NCBI GenBank assembly: GCA_021443605.1
Contig: JABUTQ010000411.1
Location: 1 to 13,505, forward strand
Source: Bacteroidales bacterium
Lineage (GTDB): Bacteria > Bacteroidota > Bacteroidia > Bacteroidales > UBA932
DNA: 13,505 bases
Reading direction: 5' to 3'
Below, piece after piece: positions 9,901-13,505 of this stretch. The translations under genes and the position numbers were made by a program. Below the pieces are notes generated by a model. It was not told where the DNA came from and ran no database searches. It saw only the letters and a list, made by a program, of their open reading frames with translations. How positions within the stretch are numbered: the first letter of the stretch is position 1; the number at the start of each line of letters is the position of its first letter.

Positions 9901-9965
9901 TCGGCAAATATTGGAATGCAGAAGAGAGCTGACATCAGTGCAGTAATTAATAGTTTGATTTTCAT
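6927..9965 (-). CDS. TonB-dependent receptor with STN signalling domain
   Basis: A 1012-residue outer-membrane receptor for TonB-energised import. In order: signal peptide 1-21; STN domain about 28-104 (ASLEHCLNLVKEKTG, then FDWEIKGRVIVVRR); carboxypeptidase-regulatory-like beta-sandwich about 126-203 (TLTVEVVDANSGEKIMGA); TonB-box-like segment LDEVVVTATAS at 208-218; plug about 225-346 with ILVDGVPI, IESVEVIRGIPSAEYGD and SGAVIVNTK; then a 22-strand-type barrel ending FSFGMELFIKI. The STN domain is the part that in FecA/PupB-type receptors touches the periplasmic end of a FecR anti-sigma factor, and such a gene lies 4 nt upstream. Normal length for the family. No SusD-like gene follows; instead DUF4876 and DUF6850 genes do. 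Thus the cargo is probably not a polysaccharide processed by a SusCD pair. Cargo could be a metal chelate, heme, cobalamin-like molecule or peptide; the sequence does not tell. Confidence 0.96.
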   Translation of the reverse strand: MKIKLLITALMSALFCIPIFAEESLSGIVVEKYSVKDASLEHCLNLVKEKTGMGYLYNGNEDLSKIGRVTLDYSDIELDKLLPMIFKSSGFDWEIKGRVIVVRRSQLSAGTSASPSVEKRPAKENVTLTVEVVDANSGEKIMGAVCILEDLGMYAVSAEDGVTKMENVPSGAVKIYVQLLGYEDYRRTVTIGDDMKLTVKLKESNLELDEVVVTATASAAGTSTGSTIGRMAMDHLQATSLKDVMQLIPGQLITGASDMTSEEKLTIRTLNQSSANNAFGTAILVDGVPISDNSSISDKVAGSQGGSGVDLRQIGTDNIESVEVIRGIPSAEYGDLTSGAVIVNTKAGQTPFEIRAKINPSVLNASLGKGLKLGRKGGHLNVNADYARSSGDPRVKNRSFDRISGGITYSNTFGNIWYTNTKFNFSSLIDLRTTDPDVVTEGTETKQKQNTFRISHNGKLSFNKPLARTVSYALGFSASQNNSWTSSIVSADGGLAIINSLTNGYYQTPYITESYRAEGANVSSPMTFYAKVSNMFNANLKSVRQRFNMGLEYKHESNNARGFYNYDDSKPLRPNSNGRPRPYYAIPSLNQVSGFLEDNLTWNITEVMEFKLQAGVRFDILQIGLPEQVSSVSPRFNASLKLTPWFTLRGGWGQNNKTPGLAHLYPETKYMDRLAASYLPSDVSKQLVMYNVHVTEVERNNSLKNATNSKSEVGFDLNFKNGMSFSIVGYSDRMENGFGNFIEYEIYNTNYYTLGTGIVTDKYGNPVVEWDNPARVDTVFTTTGRIGNTKASLDRGIEYDFNLGRISAINTTIFLSGAYMETQLWDTGPSYSNPVGIPSGSVYAQGEGNTPPFKLLYPSGVQKDISRRFSTTLRLVCNIPRMKMVASISNQVVWYNYTHTTNQKSDPIAWIDTDLSYHEITPAMLADENYLIKGIPLADQRKNPSDTDPITQKPIWLMNLRLTKDISKNAGFSFFVNNAFFYTPYQSSSYSGTLTERNTGTFSFGMELFIKI

Positions 9966-9969
9966 AGAG

Positions 9970-11052
9970 TTACTTTATGATAACTTTTGTGTCGTCTATT
10001 TTCCAGTCAAGTTGATGTATTGAGCATAGGATATCGAGTATCTCACTCAAAGGGGCATCAAGCGGTATAGTACCGGTAAGCATTGCATTCTCGGCAGATG
10101 GAGAGATTTCGAAGGTAAAATCGTACCGTTGCTGAAGTTTCTGTAGCACTCCCTCAAATTTCATCTTTCTGAATTTCAATTCATTGTCAATCCAAGAAAG
10201 GATCTCGGATGTATCAACTGTCTGTACCTTTGCTGTCATCTCTTCGGAATCGTACTTGTATTGTTCGCAAGGAGAAAGGATTGTCTCTTCCCCCCTATTT
10301 TCCACTACAACCTTGCCGGTAACAAGTGTTGTATTGTAATATCTTTCATTCGGATATGCACATACATCGAAACTGGTCCCTTTTACACTTACATTGTATA
10401 GCGAGGTTTCAACGATGAACGGGTGTGAAGCATCAGGGGTTACATTAAAATAAGCCTCACCTGTAAGTTTCACATTTCTTGTATCGCCGGTGAATTTTTC
10501 AGGATAAACGATTGAACTGCCGCTATTTAAGAAAACTTCAGTTCCATCGGAGAGGATTAGATGATAGAGAGCCCCCTTTGCAACGGAAAGTTCGTTCAAC
10601 TTTATCTGCTCCATTTTTTCAGACTGTGCGTCGGAGATTGCTCCCGAGTAATCTATCTTGGAAGAGGATGCATCAACCTTGGCAACAGAGGAGATAATCT
10701 GTGAACAGTCATTGTCTTTCAGATTCACGATATTGCCATCTGCAAGGCGCAGAGTCACCGCTCCCGCAACAGGATATATCTCGTCTGTAGAGATTTCACT
10801 TACAGGGAACAATAGCAACAATGCAACCACTGCCGCTGCAGCAGACAAGCAAACAGTTGTAAATCTGATCGTTCTACGCTTGCCGTATGCAGCGTGCTCC
10901 ACTTTTTTCCACGCCTTGTCTGTATTGATGGAGACGCTTGGCAAAAATGGCACATCTGCCCCTTTCTCTATAGCTTCCAGCACCTCTGCCGCTTTTTGTT
11001 CAGCCTTGGTCAGCGCCTCTTCGTATCTTTTTTCTATTTCGTTATCGTTCAT
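9970..11052 (-). CDS. FecR-family anti-sigma factor / sigma regulator
   Basis: A 360-residue single-pass inner-membrane protein. Residues 1-61 are the cytoplasmic sigma-binding part, helical and alanine/glutamate-rich (EEALTKAEQKAAEVLEAIEK) with the conserved DKAWKKVEHA segment before a basic KRR stop. One membrane helix covers about 62-83. The periplasmic part has a FecR beta domain at about 150-255 (AYFNVTPDASHPFIVET, then VSVKGTSFDV) and a DUF4974-type STN-like end at about 291-359 (ELKFRKMKFEGVLQKLQQRY, then LDWKIDDTKVIIK). The product should hold the ECF sigma factor until the receptor STN domain signals that substrate is bound. It sits 44 nt after the sigma gene and 4 nt before the receptor gene. 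An inverted repeat runs into its start codon, hinting at translational control. Family is clear; the signal is not known. Confidence 0.95.
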   Translation of the reverse strand: MNDNEIEKRYEEALTKAEQKAAEVLEAIEKGADVPFLPSVSINTDKAWKKVEHAAYGKRRTIRFTTVCLSAAAAVVALLLLFPVSEISTDEIYPVAGAVTLRLADGNIVNLKDNDCSQIISSVAKVDASSSKIDYSGAISDAQSEKMEQIKLNELSVAKGALYHLILSDGTEVFLNSGSSIVYPEKFTGDTRNVKLTGEAYFNVTPDASHPFIVETSLYNVSVKGTSFDVCAYPNERYYNTTLVTGKVVVENRGEETILSPCEQYKYDSEEMTAKVQTVDTSEILSWIDNELKFRKMKFEGVLQKLQQRYDFTFEISPSAENAMLTGTIPLDAPLSEILDILCSIHQLDWKIDDTKVIIK

Positions 11053-11097
11053 AATATCTGTTGGAAATATCTCCTTCCGATATTATAACGATATTAT
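11051..11097 (-). promoter_or_regulatory. Direct and inverted repeat at the sigma-fecR junction that includes the fecR start codon
   Basis: In the 44-nt gap, the plus strand shows CGATATTAT at 11078-11086 and again at 11089-11097, an 11-bp period (10 of 11 bases equal). On the coding strand both copies read ATAATATC and are exact reverse complements of GATATTAT at 11058-11051, whose last two bases are the AT of the fecR ATG. Either copy could pair with the start region in RNA; the nearer gives an 8-bp stem with a 20-nt loop, and the farther copy overlaps the sigma stop codon. The loop also holds GGAAGGAGATATTTCC. The stem is AU-rich, so it is weak. It may couple fecR translation to ribosomes finishing the sigma gene, or the direct repeat may be a protein site. 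The repeats are seen directly; function is inferred. Confidence 0.4.
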
Positions 11098-11651
11098 TAA
11101 AAAAAGGATGACAGTAAAATGGAAAAAAATGTACCAAATTTTGAACGGAGCATTGCTATAGCCCTCGATTTCAGCGTCTTAACCGTATTTGGAGAAACAT
11201 TGAGCCGTGCGGCAATATCCTGTATCGATTTACCTTCGAGTACAAGTGTCATCACCGTGCGGCTCTGCGGAGCAAGGGTGGCGATTCCGCTCTCAATAAT
11301 TCTGTAGCACTCTTCACGTGCAACGCTGTCGAGAAGTCCCTGCTCGTCTATGAAATGGTCATCGGAAATCTCGTCTATCTGCGAATGGGGAGGCTTTGTC
11401 GTGCGACCTCGAAGAACGTCAACACATCTGTTTCTCACTGATACATAGAGAAATGACTTCAATGATATCATATTGGGGAATGAGAGATTCTGGCTGTGAA
11501 TCTTTACGAATAACTCCTGTACAACATCCTCAGACTGTGCCGTATCTGAAATTACAGATGCTGCGAAACGGCACAAAGAAGGATAGAAAGAGTAAAAAAT
11601 CTCTTTGAAAGCGATAGTCTTATCCCCCACTGATATGATATAATTCGGCAT
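11097..11651 (-). CDS. ECF-type RNA polymerase sigma factor (FecI/RpoE-like)
   Basis: A 184-residue protein from ATG at 11651; the frame extends to a TTG at 11663, but that lies within the probable promoter, so the ATG is chosen (a GTG at 11630 is another option). Sigma region 2 spans about 15-81: AFKEIFYSFYPSLCRFA, SEDVVQELFVKI and FLYVSVRNRCVDVLR, covering core binding and -10 recognition. Region 4 at about 118-170 has LAPQSRTVMTLVLEGKS and the helix-turn-helix IQDIAARLNVSPNTVKTLKS for the -35 element. The C-terminus is hydrophobic (FGTFFSILLSSFF), with two runs of seven T in the coding strand. The fecR gene follows directly. It should direct transcription of this operon when the receptor is occupied. 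Family is sure; the exact target promoter is not visible. Confidence 0.95.
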   Translation of the reverse strand: MPNYIISVGDKTIAFKEIFYSFYPSLCRFAASVISDTAQSEDVVQELFVKIHSQNLSFPNMISLKSFLYVSVRNRCVDVLRGRTTKPPHSQIDEISDDHFIDEQGLLDSVAREECYRIIESGIATLAPQSRTVMTLVLEGKSIQDIAARLNVSPNTVKTLKSRAIAMLRSKFGTFFSILLSSFF

Positions 11652-11660
11652 CTGACATAA

Positions 11661-11693
11661 CAAATGTAATCATAAAAAGTGAGAAATGCCAAA
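11661..11693 (-). promoter_or_regulatory. Bacteroidota housekeeping-type promoter for the sigma-factor operon
   Basis: On the coding strand, TTTG (11693-11690) begins directly after the TAA of the upstream iron-sulfur gene; after a 21-nt spacer comes TACATTTG (11668-11661). This fits the known Bacteroides promoter form TTTG at -33 and TAnnTTTG at -7 exactly, with normal spacing. Transcription would start near 11655-11656, only about 4 nt before the sigma ATG. The match lies in the only gap between the two genes, which raises the odds that it is used. Confidence 0.65.
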
Positions 11694-13505
11694 TTATTTC
11701 CAGTCCGAAACTTTTCCTATCTGGTCGAAGTGGAATCGGGCCGACTCTTCTTTAGGACCATCTTTATATACGATGTTCCATTTCTCCATATTGATACGGT
11801 CTAAGATGGCTTCGGGAGTGATTGTCTTGGGTGAATAACGGATTGATATTGTAGGGATAAACTCCTCATTCAGACGAAGATAAACTCCGATAATCCCCTC
11901 CATCTGCGAAAGATGATTTGAGAGAAACGGCATATTGCGGAGGATAATGGGCTTTTCGTAATCCTGCTTTGAATACTCCATCACTGCCTGCGGCTGGCCG
12001 TCGAACTGCTCCAAACGGCTTTTGAATTCTGCCTTGAACGGGCTGAACATCTTGTTGAGATATTCTCCGGCGGGAATCATCTTATAGCTCTCTTCCAGCT
12101 TAACAAACTTATAGTCACACTCAATTGGAGTTGTGGTACCCCCTTTTGCCGGCATATCGAGAATCTCCTTTTCGACTGTCTTCTTGAGGAAATTCTTGTC
12201 AACCACCTCATCGGGATGGATATAGAGACGGACAATCAGAGGGCAGGCAAATTCTGTTTCAAGGCCGTAGTATCTGCGTCCGGTATTTCGGAACTGCATT
12301 CCCAAATAATTGACATCCAGCTTGTCATACATATTTTCGGTGCGGATGGTTATTATCATCAGAGAATCTGCATCACCTGCTGTGAAAGAGTTGATTCGAA
12401 AACTTGAAGGGACATAGATCGCCTCGCGAATCGTATCCTCGTTTGTAACGGAAGGATCGAAGAAGATATCCACCTCGTGGTGTTTAACGTATGTCTTCAC
12501 TCCGTGAACTCCGGCAATTCTCTGGAGTTTTGCACTGAAAGTCTTGGAACTTCCATAACATTTCACGCTGCGCAGACCTCCCATATGGAACGATTTGAGA
12601 GATGATTCCGACAACTCTTCCATTCCCCATTTTTCGTCAATAGTTGGCAGTTCAGTCTCATTGCCAAGCCAGAGAGCTCCAAAAAACATTGCAACCGTAA
12701 TGATTGCAGGAAGGAAACGGCTCCATTTCTTCCTGCCGAGGGTAAGGGCATCCTTGTTGCAGGCGGCCACGCATTCCCCGCAGATAGAGCAATCTATCGA
12801 AGTTACTTTTGCAACATTCTTTATATCAATATGATATGGGCAGCGTTTCTCGCAATGGCCGCAACCGTTGCACTTGTCGCTGTCTCGGCGCACCGCAAGC
12901 AGCTGGGGATTAAGGCGGGGACGGCGCACGAGAATCTCAAGCAGATACCCAATAATGCACCAGCCGGCAAGGAGTATAATCCACGGCACGTTCACGCCAC
13001 AAGCGGTAAGAGCCCAATAGATAAGACCATAGCCCACAAACCATATCGAGAACTTGAACAGGTTCGCAGCAGCGCCGAGGGGGCAGATATATTTGCACCA
13101 GAACATATCAGACAGCAGACCGCCAACCACAAAGAGGGCAAGGGCAACAGCCGCCATCCAAATGGTCAGCTCTCCTTTGAAGCCCGAGGCAGCGGCATAG
13201 TACGGGTCAAAATTCTTGCAGAACAACTCGCTGGACGAGAGGGTGATATAAAATACCAGAAACAGCAAAACATACTTGAACAATCTGAAAACGGAATCGA
13301 TAGTTGAGCCGTTGCGGATTGCTATTGCCTTGATTTTCAACAAGCGGCGCAAGCGGTAAAAGAGTTCGTCAACCAGCCCGAGCGGACATAGGTAAGAGCA
13401 GAACAATTTACCGAACAAGATTGCGGCTATCCCCAAGGCAATCCCCATCATAATCTGGGATGTAGTCATAGAGCACGCCATTGAGCCCTGCACCAGATAT
13501 GTTCC
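11694..13505 (-). CDS. Membrane 4Fe-4S protein, NapH/NosR/CcoG type, with HMA-like C-terminal domains (5' end beyond window)
   Basis: The frame is open to the right edge, so the N-terminus is missing; 603 residues are visible (numbering from the edge). Membrane helices lie near 15-36, 72-94, 113-134, 152-170, 172-192 and 262-280. Two NapH-type motifs follow helices: CSYLCPLG (Cys36, Cys40) and CKYICPLG (Cys137, Cys141). Then comes a two-cluster ferredoxin: CNGCGHCEKRCP (Cys212/215/218/222) and CSICGECVAAC (Cys239/242/245/249), each expected to hold a [4Fe-4S]. After the last helix, about 305-368 matches an HMA fold (CYGSSKTFSAKLQRIAGVHG), but the metal-binding CxxC is CxxS. A second HMA-like segment without cysteines sits at 525-572 (LSQMEGIIGVYLRL). 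Proteins of this type move electrons across or along the inner membrane, often in metal-cofactor biogenesis. It lies just upstream of the sigma gene, separated by a promoter, so it may be a separate unit. Substrate unknown. Confidence 0.88.
   Translation of the reverse strand, partial: GTYLVQGSMACSMTTSQIMMGIALGIAAILFGKLFCSYLCPLGLVDELFYRLRRLLKIKAIAIRNGSTIDSVFRLFKYVLLFLVFYITLSSSELFCKNFDPYYAAASGFKGELTIWMAAVALALFVVGGLLSDMFWCKYICPLGAAANLFKFSIWFVGYGLIYWALTACGVNVPWIILLAGWCIIGYLLEILVRRPRLNPQLLAVRRDSDKCNGCGHCEKRCPYHIDIKNVAKVTSIDCSICGECVAACNKDALTLGRKKWSRFLPAIITVAMFFGALWLGNETELPTIDEKWGMEELSESSLKSFHMGGLRSVKCYGSSKTFSAKLQRIAGVHGVKTYVKHHEVDIFFDPSVTNEDTIREAIYVPSSFRINSFTAGDADSLMIITIRTENMYDKLDVNYLGMQFRNTGRRYYGLETEFACPLIVRLYIHPDEVVDKNFLKKTVEKEILDMPAKGGTTTPIECDYKFVKLEESYKMIPAGEYLNKMFSPFKAEFKSRLEQFDGQPQAVMEYSKQDYEKPIILRNMPFLSNHLSQMEGIIGVYLRLNEEFIPTISIRYSPKTITPEAILDRINMEKWNIVYKDGPKEESARFHFDQIGKVSDWK

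Noticed and set aside
6927..9965. Receptor as the SusC of a SusCD glycan-utilisation locus
   Set aside because: No SusD-like gene follows; the neighbours are DUF4876 and DUF6850 proteins, and no carbohydrate enzyme is present in the window.
11071..11080. GGAAGGAG as Shine-Dalgarno for fecR
   Set aside because: The AGGAG ends about 18 nt before the ATG, too far for normal use, and this lineage rarely depends on such sites.
11082..11089. TATAAT-like hexamer on the coding strand in the sigma-fecR gap
   Set aside because: Bacteroidota housekeeping promoters use TAnnTTTG rather than TATAAT, no suitable upstream element was seen, and AT-rich repeats explain the match.
11099..11130. Two T7 runs at the 3' end of the sigma gene as a terminator or frameshift site
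   Set aside because: There is no G+C-rich stem before them, and the encoded hydrophobic tail is common among Bacteroidota ECF sigma factors; no extended product is evident.
10658..11161. Plus-strand open frame of 167 codons across the fecR start and sigma end
   Set aside because: Opposite two clear genes; low-complexity translation with no recognisable domain.
11652..11663. TTG start at 11663 for the sigma factor
   Set aside because: It overlaps the predicted -7 promoter box, and the ATG at 11651 gives a normal sigma-factor N-terminus.
12831..13307. Plus-strand open frame of 158 codons
   Set aside because: Antisense to the ferredoxin and membrane part of the iron-sulfur protein; no domain seen.

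Overview
The window looks like a chromosomal segment from a member of the Bacteroidales (phylum Bacteroidota). Several independent signs agree. It has a TonB-dependent receptor with an STN domain and a carboxypeptidase-regulatory-like domain, a FecR protein with a DUF4974-type C-terminus, BACON domains, DUF4876 and DUF6850 family proteins and many lipoproteins. It has no Shine-Dalgarno-driven starts, and one intergenic gap carries an exact Bacteroidota-type promoter (TTTG, 21-nt spacer, TAnnTTTG). Genus cannot be fixed from this sequence alone. Every gene lies on the minus strand, coding density is close to complete, and no gene-free stretch exceeds 45 bases. I see no tRNA, rRNA, CRISPR array, insertion sequence or attachment site.

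Read in the direction of transcription (from high to low coordinates): (1) the 3' part of a large membrane iron-sulfur protein of the NapH/NosR/CcoG type, whose soluble C-terminal half contains degenerate heavy-metal-associated (HMA)-like folds; (2) a 42-nt gap holding a strong promoter candidate; (3) an ECF sigma factor; (4) its FecR-like membrane anti-sigma factor; (5) an STN-bearing TonB-dependent receptor; (6) a DUF4876 lipoprotein with a lamin-tail-like region; (7) a DUF6850 probable outer-membrane barrel; (8) a Calx-beta-like lipoprotein; (9) a zinc metalloprotease with HExxHxxGxxH; (10) a BACON-BACON-LRR lipoprotein that runs off the left edge.

Genes 3 to 10 look like one operon: after the 44-nt gap between sigma factor and fecR, all junctions are a 4-nt overlap or 4-13 nt gaps. 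The logic reads as cell-surface signalling. The receptor senses a substrate, its STN domain contacts the FecR C-terminus, FecR releases or activates the sigma factor, and the sigma factor drives more transcription. Because there is no promoter-sized gap between fecR and the receptor gene, sigma factor, anti-sigma factor, receptor and effectors probably rise together. There is no SusD partner, so this is not a classic glycan-utilisation locus. The combination of receptor, secreted metalloprotease, surface lipoproteins and an adjacent metal/redox membrane protein suggests capture of something from protein (peptide, heme or a metal complex), but the substrate is inference only.

The most interesting points are the whole protease-receptor-signalling operon, the HMA-like modules of the iron-sulfur protein in which CxxC has become CxxS, the promoter that would give an almost leaderless sigma-factor mRNA, and a repeat/inverted-repeat set whose 3' arm enters the fecR start codon.
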